Shown here: piece after piece, positions 23,859 through 30,031 of the stretch
Layout of the letters: each line of letters begins with the position of its first letter
Numbering within the stretch: position 1 is the first letter of the stretch
From: a virus
Length of the DNA: 38,746 bases
Reading direction: 5' to 3' (one strand)
Virus record (IMG/VR): IMGVR_UViG_3300049491_000214
Location: 1 to 38,746 of that record
Notes under the pieces: model-generated
Database searches by the model: none
The model's input: the letters and a program-made list of their open reading frames with translations, nothing else
Told to the model about the DNA's origin: nothing
Program-made: the position numbers and the translations under genes

Positions 23859-25001
23859 TTAACCCGCGGGCGGGCCGTCAATGTTTTTAAAGTCCTTCAG
23901 CGCTTTGTTCTCGCTAGTGCCGCGGACGATTTTCATGCTCGGCGCGGCGCGTTCTATTTGCTCAGCCAGCAGTGAGTACTTCTTAGCTGGCAGTATCTTC
24001 TCAGCTTCAGTCGGGGAAAGCAAGCGGAATTTATACATCTCGTCTTGCTTCATGCGCCACGCTTTGAAACAAGCCTCAACGGCGCTTTCATCTTTCCACT
24101 TCCTATTACCTTGGCGACCTTCAACGAGACACCAGCCAGGGATAGGGTGCCCCGCCCCCAGTGTAGCACGCGCCGCGGCCTCGATGCCGGCAACCCAGGT
24201 CTTGACAAGTTCCAATTTATCAAGCGCGCCGGCCAGACCGTGCTCTGTCATGTCAGGCACATTGGCGAAGTCAACAAGCGCAGCGTCCATCGCTTCTTGT
24301 CTCAGTGCCGGACACTTTGCCTTAGCCGGGCACCAACGGCACGCGTCATCGCTGGGCGCTAATGTCGCCGCGCCGGCTTCTATGGCATTGACGCAAGGCT
24401 CAACGGTGCCGCTATGCCATTCGCGAAGCTCAACGGCGCTCAATGGTTCGTGATCGGTATGATCGCAGCGCGGCTGCACGATGTGCAGCTCGACGCGTTC
24501 AGGGTCGGCGAGAATAGCAACGGCCTCTAGCGCATGGTAGCCGTACAGTCGCAGCTGTGGATTGTCAGCAGCCACGACGACATGCCCGCGCCCGTACTTA
24601 AGGTCGAAGACCTTGAGCACGGCAGGGGATACGACAATCGCGTCGGCCGTGCCGCGTGTCGGCGCGTCGCCGCCGACTTGCTGCTCAACGAGCAGCACGG
24701 CATCAGGCGTCAAAGCATCGCGAACGGTATCTAAGTAGACTTGAATGAAGCTCGCCATATCTGTGTCTACAGTGAATCGCGAGCGCACACTGCCGTCATC
24801 ATTCTTGACGAGCAGAATATAGCCTATATAGTTCGCAGCGTCGTTGCCGTCGCGCAATGCCATCGCCGCCAGCTCGTGCGCCGCTGTGCCTTCGTCGGCG
24901 TGCTCACTGCTGGTGTTTGGCTCGTTAGCGCTCAACGCGACGGAGCCAGGGCAGACTAGCCAACGATGGGCACTCGACGGGGAAAGTTTTGCATGGCTCA
25001 T
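23859..25001 (-). CDS. DUF2800 Cas4-like PD-(D/E)XK nuclease
   Basis: A 380-residue protein of the DUF2800 family. LSPSSAHRWLVCPGS (6-20) supplies the first cysteine and CRWCPAKAKC (about 241-250) the other three of a Cas4/AddB-type Fe-S cluster. RGTADAIVV...LKVFDLKYGRG (about 115-138) contains the Asp and Asp-x-Lys of the nuclease core, and QLRLYGYHAL matches the motif IV helix. Phage members are thought to process DNA ends during recombination beside a ssDNA-binding protein, as here. The ATG is ATGA-coupled to the 60-residue gene upstream. Confidence 0.9.
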   Translation of the reverse strand: MSHAKLSPSSAHRWLVCPGSVALSANEPNTSSEHADEGTAAHELAAMALRDGNDAANYIGYILLVKNDDGSVRSRFTVDTDMASFIQVYLDTVRDALTPDAVLLVEQQVGGDAPTRGTADAIVVSPAVLKVFDLKYGRGHVVVAADNPQLRLYGYHALEAVAILADPERVELHIVQPRCDHTDHEPLSAVELREWHSGTVEPCVNAIEAGAATLAPSDDACRWCPAKAKCPALRQEAMDAALVDFANVPDMTEHGLAGALDKLELVKTWVAGIEAAARATLGAGHPIPGWCLVEGRQGNRKWKDESAVEACFKAWRMKQDEMYKFRLLSPTEAEKILPAKKYSLLAEQIERAAPSMKIVRGTSENKALKDFKNIDGPPAG

Positions 25002-25180
25002 GAAAGTCTCATTGCGCGAACACGCGCTAAGTGAACTTCACTCTTCGCCAAGTCATTGCACGGCTGCAAACCTCGTGCGCTGCACACCGGGCAGTTTGTG
25101 CCGCGATCATTGTCATGACTTTTAGTCAAGGCAAAATGCGCCTTGCCGTCCGCAACGGCGTGAATATTATCCGGACTCAT
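24998..25180 (-). CDS. Small Cys-containing hypothetical protein
   Basis: A 60-residue protein with CPVCSARGLQPC in the middle, a possible metal-binding knuckle. Its ATG at 25180 overlaps the stop of the 26-residue frame (ATGA) and its own stop overlaps the DUF2800 start (ATGA). The run of three couplings is the main support. No function recognised. Confidence 0.6.
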   Translation of the reverse strand: MSPDNIHAVADGKAHFALTKSHDNDRGTNCPVCSARGLQPCNDLAKSEVHLARVRAMRLS

Positions 25181-25257
25181 TTCTTTAACTTCACGTCAAA
25201 GAAGTGAAGCATCCCGACAACGCCGACGAGTACCCCGCAGACAAATGCAAAGAGCAT
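25177..25257 (-). CDS. 26-residue single-span membrane microprotein
   Basis: ATG at 25257 (TGATG overlap with the upstream stop) opens 26 codons encoding MLFAFVCGVLVGVVGMLHFF then DVKLKK. This is one hydrophobic helix with a Gly-zipper-like pattern and a basic end. The TGA overlaps the next ATG. Its position fully inside a chain of coupled genes supports translation. Function unknown. Confidence 0.55.
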   Translation of the reverse strand: MLFAFVCGVLVGVVGMLHFFDVKLKK

Positions 25258-25589
25258 CACAGCGCCGCCTTAGCGATTGCCTCAGCCCAGCGATCTTCGG
25301 CAATCCCGACGACGGTCTTGGCGCCTAGTTCAGCGACAAGCGCCTTGATAGCGTCAAGCCCTTTCACTTTTGCATACGCCGTTAGCGCATCGATTACGTC
25401 TTTCTGTTGGATTGGCGCGGCAGGCGCAGTCTCAGCGACGATAGGCGCCGCTACCGCTGCTTTCTTCGGTGCTTTCGGCTTGGCTTCTGTCACAACGGGG
25501 GCTGTGACGAGCGCGCCGCGCTCGGCGACGGCCGTAGTCAAACGGTCAACGGCAGCGGCTAAGGCTTCAAGGCTTGTTTCAAGGCTCAT
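25257..25589 (-). CDS. Conserved phage protein with Ala/Pro linker
   Basis: A 110-residue protein. An N-terminal helix (LEALAAAVDRLTTAVAERGA), an Ala/Pro/Lys-rich linker (about 28-60) and a compact C-terminal helical domain (VIDALTAYAKVKGLDAIKAL then VAELGAKTV) are visible. The C-terminal pattern (two helices, then a GAK turn and a short helix) is common in small phage proteins near SSB or recombination genes; I do not know its activity. GGAG precedes the ATG. The TGA overlaps the microprotein ATG. Confidence 0.68.
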   Translation of the reverse strand: MSLETSLEALAAAVDRLTTAVAERGALVTAPVVTEAKPKAPKKAAVAAPIVAETAPAAPIQQKDVIDALTAYAKVKGLDAIKALVAELGAKTVVGIAEDRWAEAIAKAAL

Positions 25590-25662
25590 GGTTATTGCTC
25601 CAGGTAAGGGTTAGATAAGGCTGCGCACACTATCACAAGCGCGAGCCAACACGCAAGCAAAA

Positions 25663-26232
25663 TCATCTATTCCGCAGCCAAATGGTTACAAAGGCCGGCG
25701 CCACAGCGCGCTGATAGTCGGCCCGTGCCGTCGCCCGAGCGCGATCATAGTCGGCCTGTGCCGGCGCCACAGCGCGCCGATAGTCGGCCCCTGCCGGCGC
25801 CGTAGCGCGCTGATAGTCGGCCCATGCCGTCGCCGTAGCGCGATCATAGTCGGCCCATGCCGGCGCCTCAGCGCGCTCATAGTCGGCCTCTGCCGATTCC
25901 ATAGCGCGATCATAGTCGGCCAATGACGGCGCCAGAGCGCGCTGATAGTCGGCCTCTGCCGGCGCCACAGCGCGCTGATAGTCGGTCCATGCCGTCGCCA
26001 CAGCGCGCTGATAGTTGGCCTGTGCCGGCGCCACAGCGCGCTGATAGTCGGCCCGTGCCGTCGCCGATAGAAGATGCTCAGCGGCCCAACTCCAATCAAA
26101 AGTGCTGACGTGCTCGGCCGCTAGCTCAAGCGTAGGGACAACGCCGCGCGGCCACAGGGCACGGAACGCTTGGACTTGTTCATCACACGCGCCGTGGGCG
26201 CGGAGTAATCGAGCGGTTATTCGGTTAGTCAT
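25663..26232 (-). CDS. Hendecapeptide-repeat protein A (11 units of ADYxRAxAPA type)
   Basis: A 189-residue protein. Residues 1-56 are a conserved-looking domain (ITARLLRAHGACDEQVQAFR, FDWSWAAEHLL). Residues about 60-180 are eleven units of exactly 11 residues, D/N-Y at 62, 73, 84, 95, 106, 117, 128, 139, 150, 161 and 172, with consensus ADYQRAVAPA. The C-terminus is FVTIWLRNR. An 11-residue period means three helical turns, as in hendecad coiled coils or membrane-binding amphipathic helices, though the frequent Pro would kink it. A paralogue lies at 27486-27992 with an identical 5' end. I cannot assign a function. Confidence 0.8.
   Translation of the reverse strand: MTNRITARLLRAHGACDEQVQAFRALWPRGVVPTLELAAEHVSTFDWSWAAEHLLSATARADYQRAVAPAQANYQRAVATAWTDYQRAVAPAEADYQRALAPSLADYDRAMESAEADYERAEAPAWADYDRATATAWADYQRATAPAGADYRRAVAPAQADYDRARATARADYQRAVAPAFVTIWLRNR
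25680..26073. repeat. 33-bp tandem repeats (array A)
   Basis: About eleven 33-bp units coding for the 11-residue repeats, with recurring GCGCGCTGATAGTCGGCC and GCCGTCGCC/GCCGGCGCC blocks. Units differ mainly at a few positions. The array is expected to expand and contract by slippage or recombination with array B (27509-27835). Confidence 0.85.
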
Positions 26233-26238
26233 GGCTTG

Positions 26239-26691
26239 TTACCTTACCCAGTAAGTTATACCGTCAAACTCGACGGCAGTATAATCCATTTGCAGCTCGC
26301 GCGCCGCTTGCTCCCAATCGATGCAAGTGTTTGGCCAGCTTGCTTCGCTGTTCACGGCGCCGATATCATCGGCGAATTGCTGCGCGTACTCGACGAAATA
26401 GCTGCTACGGATCAGCGTGGCTCCATATGCCCAATCTTCTGAGTAGCCTTGCGCCTCGGCTGCCAGCTTCTTAAGGGTTATCAGCTCTTCTCCATTCTCA
26501 TAACACCAATCAGCTAACGCTTGTTGCGCAGACTCGCACGCGTCGCGCGCTTCCTCGTCCCGGTCAATTTGCTCTTCGTTGCAGGCTTCATTTGCTGCAT
26601 CCATTAACTCCGCGTGCTCGGTTTCAAGCTCTTCTATGCGTGCTATCACGTCGCGAGAATCAATCATGTCGTCATACTTGGTGATGTTCAT
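26239..26691 (-). CDS. Acidic conserved phage protein of unknown function
   Basis: A 150-residue acidic protein. The N-terminal half is helical and Glu-rich (RIEELETEHAELMDAANEAC). The C-terminal half has EDWAYGATLIRSSYFVEYAQ, DDIGAVNSEASWPNTCIDWE and DYTAVEFDGITYWVR. I recognise this C-terminal module from phage and plasmid proteins of unknown role. Its acidity and YF..YA / FDG.TYW pattern are somewhat like ArdA antirestriction proteins, but that is only a resemblance. The start is preceded by AAGGAG within the shared junction also used by the next gene upstream. Confidence 0.72.
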   Translation of the reverse strand: MNITKYDDMIDSRDVIARIEELETEHAELMDAANEACNEEQIDRDEEARDACESAQQALADWCYENGEELITLKKLAAEAQGYSEDWAYGATLIRSSYFVEYAQQFADDIGAVNSEASWPNTCIDWEQAARELQMDYTAVEFDGITYWVR

Positions 26692-26697
26692 TGTCGG

Positions 26698-27102
26698 TTA
26701 CTCCTTGAGTTTCGCTAATATTCTGTGACCAGCTTCGACGGCTTCGGGTAGCAGCTCGTTTGCTATCTCAGTCAGGTAGCTGTTATTGCCGCTCGGATAG
26801 TTGCATTCAATCCCCCACAGCGATACAGCGTGTTTGTCGAGCATGACATCGTTCTTGGCTACAGCTAGCACGACGCCACAATAAAACCATTCACTCTTTG
26901 CCCACGCGTCGCGAGCAGCGAGCAACGCGACTTGCTGTGAGTCATTGCAACCGGTTACTTCTTGATTGACGTTATGCGAATCATCATCGTCTATTCCATA
27001 CGCATCGTCATATACGATGCGCGCGACGATATCAAACCCGTCGGCTTGACATTCGATAGCGTCACCATCACACGCGTAAGCGTCAAAACTTTGCTTGAAC
27101 AT
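26698..27102 (-). CDS. Conserved phage protein of unknown function
   Basis: A 134-residue acidic protein: FDAYACDGDAIECQADGFDI, ARIVYDDAYGIDDDDSHN, WFYCGVVLAVAKNDVMLDKH and LWGIECNYPSGNNSYLTEIA. I recognise it as a recurring phage and mobile-element family without known function. It is preceded by the same AAGGAGTAACCGACA leader as its downstream neighbour. Lack of Lys-rich or membrane segments suggests a cytoplasmic protein, perhaps a DNA mimic; that is a guess. Confidence 0.72.
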   Translation of the reverse strand: MFKQSFDAYACDGDAIECQADGFDIVARIVYDDAYGIDDDDSHNVNQEVTGCNDSQQVALLAARDAWAKSEWFYCGVVLAVAKNDVMLDKHAVSLWGIECNYPSGNNSYLTEIANELLPEAVEAGHRILAKLKE

Positions 27103-27108
27103 TGTCGG

Positions 27109-27489
27109 TTACTCCTTCAGTCCTGCCATTGTGTTTTCAATCCACGCGCGGATACCGGGCTGGTGCTCGGCAAGTAATGCCGAGTCCTTACCGCGCGCAA
27201 GCCGACGCTCGGCTCGGCTCCAGCTAAGCCAATAGTTAGCTTTACTCGGCGCTCCTGGCAGTATCACCAGTTTCAAATTTCGCCAGTTGTCTGACAACTG
27301 CTTGTCAAGCCCGTACTCCCACAGCTCCCAGGTAATCTCGGCGTCTGGCTTATGTGACGCAATAAGGAAACTCTTCGCGGCTTCTGGCTGATTGCCTGTA
27401 TAACGCAATTCTTGACGTTGCATAGCCCATGCCTTTTTGTTCAGTTGACTTTTTTCCGTTTTCGTCTCTTCGCGCTCTGTTTTGTTCAC
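27109..27489 (-). CDS. Hypothetical early protein
   Basis: A 126-residue protein. I use GTG at 27489, which overlaps the stop of repeat protein B (GTGA) and has GGAG about seven bases upstream. The longer frame upstream only reads through the repeat array in another phase. The N-terminus is charged (KTEREETKTEKSQLNKKAWA). The remainder contains LVILPGAPSKANYWLSWSRA and ERRLARGKDSALLAEHQPG. No domain recognised. It ends LKE-stop, and that GAG TAA doubles as the ribosome site of the next gene. Confidence 0.62.
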   Translation of the reverse strand: MNKTEREETKTEKSQLNKKAWAMQRQELRYTGNQPEAAKSFLIASHKPDAEITWELWEYGLDKQLSDNWRNLKLVILPGAPSKANYWLSWSRAERRLARGKDSALLAEHQPGIRAWIENTMAGLKE

Positions 27490-27992
27490 AGGTTCTCTCC
27501 CAGCCAAATGGTTACAAAGGCCGTCGCCCGAGCGCGCCGATAGTCGGCCCCTGCCGGCGCCACAGCGCGCTGATAGTCGGCCCATGCCGTCGCCCGAGCG
27601 CGATCATAGTCGGCCCCTGCCGGCGCCGTAGCGCGCCCCAAGCTATCGGCCCGTGCCGTCGCCGTAGCGCGATCATAGTCGGCCAATGACGGCGCCAGAG
27701 CGCGCTGATAGTCGGCCCATGCCGTCGCCAGAGCGCGCTGATAGTCGGTCCATGCCGGCGCCACAGCGCGCCGATAGTCGGCCTCTGCCGGCGCCACAGC
27801 GCGCTGATAGTCGGCCTGTGCCGTCGCCGATAGAAGATGCTCAGCGGCCCAACTCCAATCAAAAGTGCTGACGTGCTCGGCCGCTAGCTCAAGCGTAGGG
27901 ACAACGCCGCGCGGCCACAGGGCACGGAACGCTTGGACTTGTTCATCACACGCGCCGTGGGCGCGGAGTAATCGAGCGGTGATCTTACGCAT
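27486..27992 (-). CDS. Hendecapeptide-repeat protein B (paralogue of A)
   Basis: A 168-residue paralogue of protein A. The N-terminal domain (residues 4-58) is identical in sequence to A's, and the DNA at 27831-27981 matches 26070-26220 exactly by eye. Nine 11-residue units follow (DY at 61, 72, 83, 94, 105, then 128, 139, 150). One altered unit near 116 (ADSLGRATAP) is a residue longer, through a three-base insertion. The C-terminus FVTIWLGENL again matches A before diverging. It lies three genes upstream of A in the same operon. The near-identity indicates recent duplication or gene conversion. Confidence 0.8.
   Translation of the reverse strand: MRKITARLLRAHGACDEQVQAFRALWPRGVVPTLELAAEHVSTFDWSWAAEHLLSATAQADYQRAVAPAEADYRRAVAPAWTDYQRALATAWADYQRALAPSLADYDRATATARADSLGRATAPAGADYDRARATAWADYQRAVAPAGADYRRARATAFVTIWLGENL
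27509..27835. repeat. 33-bp tandem repeats (array B)
   Basis: About nine 33-bp units, same family as array A. One unit near 27630-27650 contains CCCCAAGCTATCGGCC in place of the usual block and is three bases longer, keeping frame. The flanks (AAATGGTTACAAAGGCCG on the 3' side of the gene) are shared with array A. Confidence 0.83.
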
Positions 27993-28170
27993 TGTGTGCT
28001 CCCTCGTTGCAAGCTTTCAAAAAGCGTTCGCGGTCGAAGCGCGGATTGGTACCGGCCAGCTCGTCAGCTAGCGCATCAGCGGCGCGCTTAAGTGTGATGT
28101 AGTCGCTGCCGTCGAGCGAGTGCGTGTAGCGGATTGCAGCGGCGATCAACTCAAAGTCTTTGCGTGTCAT
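27985..28170 (-). CDS. Small conserved phage protein (MTRKDFELIA family)
   Basis: A 61-residue protein: MTRKDFELIAAAIRYTHSLD at the start and NPRFDRERFLKACNEGA at the end, a pattern I recognise as a common small phage protein. I chose ATG at 28170 because GGAG lies nine bases upstream, inside the longer frame that would begin at 28185. It is the first gene after the candidate leftward promoter at 28202-28231 and overlaps the repeat protein B start. Confidence 0.75.
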   Translation of the reverse strand: MTRKDFELIAAAIRYTHSLDGSDYITLKRAADALADELAGTNPRFDRERFLKACNEGAHNA

Positions 28171-28201
28171 TTTGCGGGTCTCCATTGGTGTTCAGGATTG
28201 C

Positions 28202-28231
28202 AGGGTAACCGAAAAGGCGCGGCGGTGTCAA
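28202..28231 (-). promoter_or_regulatory. Candidate strong leftward early promoter
   Basis: On the minus strand a consensus -35 TTGACA (28231-28226) is separated by 18 bases from TACCCT (28207-28202), with initiation expected about 25 bases before ATG at 28170. It would drive the whole leftward chain of early genes. GAAGACACTCC directly upstream of the -35 is repeated at 28335-28325. Confidence 0.55.
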
Positions 28232-28417
28232 GGAGTGTCTTCTACCGTGGTCTAGGGTAGTTAAGTACTCTAGGGGGGTAAAGCGGCTAGCGAGGGGCGG
28301 CGCCTTTCGGCCAAACCCCTATAGGGAGTGTCTTCACACGCGCGTACCCGCCATAGGCGGTACTGCGCCTGGAAGGGTTGGCCGGATGCGCCGCTTCGAG
28401 CCGGAGAAATTCGGTTA

Positions 28418-28519
28418 ATGAGAATTGTTCTCATATCTGTTTTTCTTTTCGCTGATTGGGCGGGAGGGTTATGCGTGGTGCTTGGCATTATGCTTGTGGC
28501 TGCGTGTATTGCTATATAG
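28418..28519 (+). CDS. Possible 33-residue membrane peptide
   Basis: ATG at 28418 opens MRIVLISVFLFADWAGGLCV then VLGIMLVAACIAI, a strongly hydrophobic 33-residue peptide with one or two spans. GGAG lies 11 bases upstream, which is rather far. It is the only plus-strand frame in an otherwise minus-strand region, so it may be a toxin-like peptide or simply chance. Confidence 0.3.
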   Translation: MRIVLISVFLFADWAGGLCVVLGIMLVAACIAI

Positions 28520-28563
28520 GCGTGGATCGCAGAGTACCCGCTACCCTTGCTAGGGGTATTAGC

Positions 28564-28983
28564 TCAAAGTCTTAGCAGCGGGCAATAGGAGCGGAGCTTA
28601 CGGCGCGGTTTGGCCGCACCGTTATCGTAGATCACGCCATCAATCACAGCGAAATAGTGGTTAGTGCATTCGACAAGGAACCAGCCGCTATGTGGCAATA
28701 GGTCTAGGACGCGGCCAACTGTAGGGAACTTGAGCAGTCCGCGCCGATCAAAGCCTAGGTTATTGAATAGCTTCGGCCGCTCGTCGAGCAATACTCCGCT
28801 TCGGCTATCTATCACGGCATGCATCATTTGTTTGAAGAATACTCCGCGCCGCTCTTTGCGACCTTGCAAAGCTAGCAGCCTATGCGCTTCAGAGTACTCG
28901 ACGCATAAGAGCGCCGACAGTGCCAGCACTCCGCAGTCGTTTGTTTCGTGTGCGTAGCCTTTAGGTGTTTCGAGCTTGATCAC
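28564..28983 (-). CDS. Papain/C39-like cysteine peptidase domain protein
   Basis: A 139-residue protein with ETNDCGVLALSALLCVEYSE (13-32), the active-site Cys17 context of papain-like and C39-like folds. About 90 residues later NHYFAVIDGVIYDNG has His109 and Asp115/Asp119, which fit the His and Asp/Asn of the triad and the usual H(Y/W)..V.DG pattern. It probably cleaves peptide or isopeptide bonds, though it could be a degenerate binding domain. GTG at 28983 is preceded by GAGAGGA. As one of the first leftward genes it may act on host proteins early in infection; that is inference. Confidence 0.65.
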   Translation of the reverse strand: MIKLETPKGYAHETNDCGVLALSALLCVEYSEAHRLLALQGRKERRGVFFKQMMHAVIDSRSGVLLDERPKLFNNLGFDRRGLLKFPTVGRVLDLLPHSGWFLVECTNHYFAVIDGVIYDNGAAKPRRKLRSYCPLLRL

Positions 28984-28985
28984 GG

Positions 28986-29129
28986 CTACTTCCTCTCGAC
29001 AGTTACGGACAGTGCGCCACAGGTAATGGCGTGGCGCTCCAAGGCCAGTGCGCCGCGCTCGCTGCCAGCTCGGTATTGCGCTGATATCAGCTCGCCGCGC
29101 ATTAGGTAGACAATGGTTAATAGGTACAT
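28986..29129 (-). CDS. 47-residue first ORF of the leftward operon
   Basis: ATG at 29129 opens a 47-codon frame (MYLLTIVYLMRGELISAQYR then AGSERGALALERHAITCGAL) with a strong ribosome site GAGGAG five bases upstream. Its TAG is two bases before the GTG of the peptidase gene. The short N-terminal hydrophobic stretch may be a membrane helix. Too short for family recognition. Confidence 0.55.
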   Translation of the reverse strand: MYLLTIVYLMRGELISAQYRAGSERGALALERHAITCGALSVTVERK

Positions 29130-29222
29130 GTCAGCTCCTCTTCGTTACGGTCAGGTGAGTTGTGCAGAATGCCAGCCAAGAAAGCCCCTGGTGAATCTAT
29201 CGAGTAGCCAGTATCTACTAGA

Positions 29223-29239
29223 AGAGACCACTTGTCTCT
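29223..29239. repeat. Short inverted repeat upstream of the leftward operon
   Basis: AGAGAC and GTCTCT flank CACTT, about 95 bases before the first leftward ATG and next to TCTATAGA. It may be an operator or part of the leader RNA. The 29130-29291 gap holds no convincing gene. Confidence 0.35.
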
Positions 29240-29291
29240 ATAGATTTCTCAAGTTAACTGTTATTCTCACTACCTGTTTGCGTATCGGCAT

Positions 29292-29330
29292 ATTGCTCGC
29301 AATCAATGCTTAATGTTGATTGCGAGCAAT
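29292..29330. repeat. Perfect 15-bp inverted repeat beside the iterons
   Basis: ATTGCTCGCAATCAA (29292-29306) and its exact reverse complement (29316-29330) flank the nine bases TGCTTAATG. The right arm runs directly into the first iteron. Such a hairpin next to iterons suggests part of a replication origin or a dimeric regulator site. Confidence 0.8.
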
Positions 29331-29438
29331 GCCTATCGGTTCGAGGCATCGATGCCTATCGGTTCGAGGCATCGATGCCTATCGGTTCGAGGCATCGATG
29401 CCTATCGGTTCGAGGCATCGATGCCTATCGGTTCGAGG
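29331..29438. repeat. Iteron array, 23-bp unit, 4.7 copies
   Basis: Four exact 23-bp copies begin at 29331, 29354, 29377 and 29400, and a 16-base partial copy ends at 29438. The array alternates a perfect palindrome GGCATCGATGCC with TATCGGTTCGA. It lies between the leftward and rightward operons, followed by A+T-rich direct repeats. This is the classical build of an initiator-bound origin, although a partition or operator array would look alike. Confidence 0.85.
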
Positions 29439-29610
29439 TGTATCTCCATATGGCAGCAATTTCCCCTCTGCCCTGCTCCCGACCGCGCGATGCAAATGGC
29501 GGCCTATGCGTAGTCTACAACGCATGAGGCTGCAAGCCAGCAGCGGCGCGGGCCGCAGAGGGGAGGCACACCCCCACCGGGCTAAGCTAATGGCGCGGCT
29601 GCCGATGGCC

Positions 29611-29668
29611 CTTACGAGAAAAATTTTGAGAGCTTTTGCCTTACGAGAAAAATTTTGAGAGCTTTTGC
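29611..29668. repeat. Two exact 29-bp A+T-rich direct repeats
   Basis: Copies at 29611-29639 and 29640-29668 are contiguous and identical, each with an AAAAATTTT core. A related ACGAGAAAA follows near 29686. Together with the A+T-rich run to about 29770 they make the lowest-melting stretch seen in the window, a candidate duplex-unwinding element. Confidence 0.8.
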
Positions 29669-29754
29669 AAAAACACAGAGCCTCCACGAGAAAAGCTGCA
29701 AGAAATTACAAATTTGCGATTTTCAACAAACTAACCGCTTGTAGAAAAAAGCAG

Positions 29755-29774
29755 ATGTCAAAAATCTTTGACAT
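29755..29774. promoter_or_regulatory. Inverted-repeat operator upstream of the rightward promoter
   Basis: ATGTCAAA and TTTGACAT flank AATC, a perfect 8-bp inverted repeat ending 14 bases before the -35 box of the rightward promoter. The spacing suits a dimeric activator or repressor. No obvious regulator gene was found in the window apart from HTH-containing enzymes, so a host protein may bind here. Confidence 0.5.
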
Positions 29775-29788
29775 GATGTACGAAAGGC

Positions 29789-29818
29789 TTGACACGGCAA
29801 AACCGCTTGTGTTATGGT
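29789..29818 (+). promoter_or_regulatory. Candidate rightward promoter
   Basis: TTGACA (29789-29794) and TATGGT (29813-29818) are 18 bases apart, giving a start about 20 bases before ATG at 29846. It is the only convincing sigma70 promoter before the long rightward operon. A second TTGACA at 29768 belongs to the inverted repeat. Confidence 0.58.
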
Positions 29819-29845
29819 GCGCCGACTCTCCACACAGGAACGAGA

Positions 29846-30028
29846 ATGATTCGCAACTTGATTCTAAAATGGCTCGGCTTGCAAGCGGCTCACGCCGCGC
29901 TGGCAATGCAGGCGCACAACTTGACAGTGGTCGCTGAGGCGCATAACGAATTAGAGCGGCGCCTGCTTATTCTCGAAACCTTCTTGGCTAGCCAACACGA
30001 TCGCCTGCCCGGCGAAAAGGTACACTGA
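29846..30028 (+). CDS. First gene of the rightward operon, small helical protein
   Basis: A 60-residue protein from ATG at 29846, with AGGAA five bases upstream. The longer frame from 29789 would start inside the promoter. The N-terminus MIRNLILKWLGLQAAHAALA is an amphipathic or hydrophobic helix, followed by a helical charged part (EAHNELERRLLILETFLASQ). It may be peripheral to membrane. Function unknown. Confidence 0.62.
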   Translation: MIRNLILKWLGLQAAHAALAMQAHNLTVVAEAHNELERRLLILETFLASQHDRLPGEKVH

Positions 30029-30031
30029 CAA

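Larger units (their letters stand above)
28171..28563. other. Intergenic regulatory stretch
   Basis: About 390 bases separate the peptidase gene from the MTRKDFELIA gene. They contain the leftward promoter, two copies of GGAGTGTCTTC (28232-28242 and 28325-28335), a CCCTATAGGG palindrome at 28318-28327 resembling a T7-type promoter core on the minus strand, and one possible short plus-strand gene (28418-28519). I see no other convincing gene. Confidence 0.5.

Noticed and set aside
25923-26108. Plus-strand repeat peptide (ERADSRPxPAPQR) over array A
   Set aside because: Antisense reading of the 33-bp repeats; it also appears at array B and has no start context.
29331-29438. CRISPR array
   Set aside because: The repeats are contiguous 23-bp units without unique spacers, and no cas genes are present.
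29306-29658. Open frames with repeated MPIGSRHRC / CLSVRGIDAYRFE peptides across the iterons
   Set aside because: They arise because a 23-bp repeat is read through in all frames; no ribosome sites, and the DNA structure (palindromes, A+T-rich repeats) explains the sequence better.
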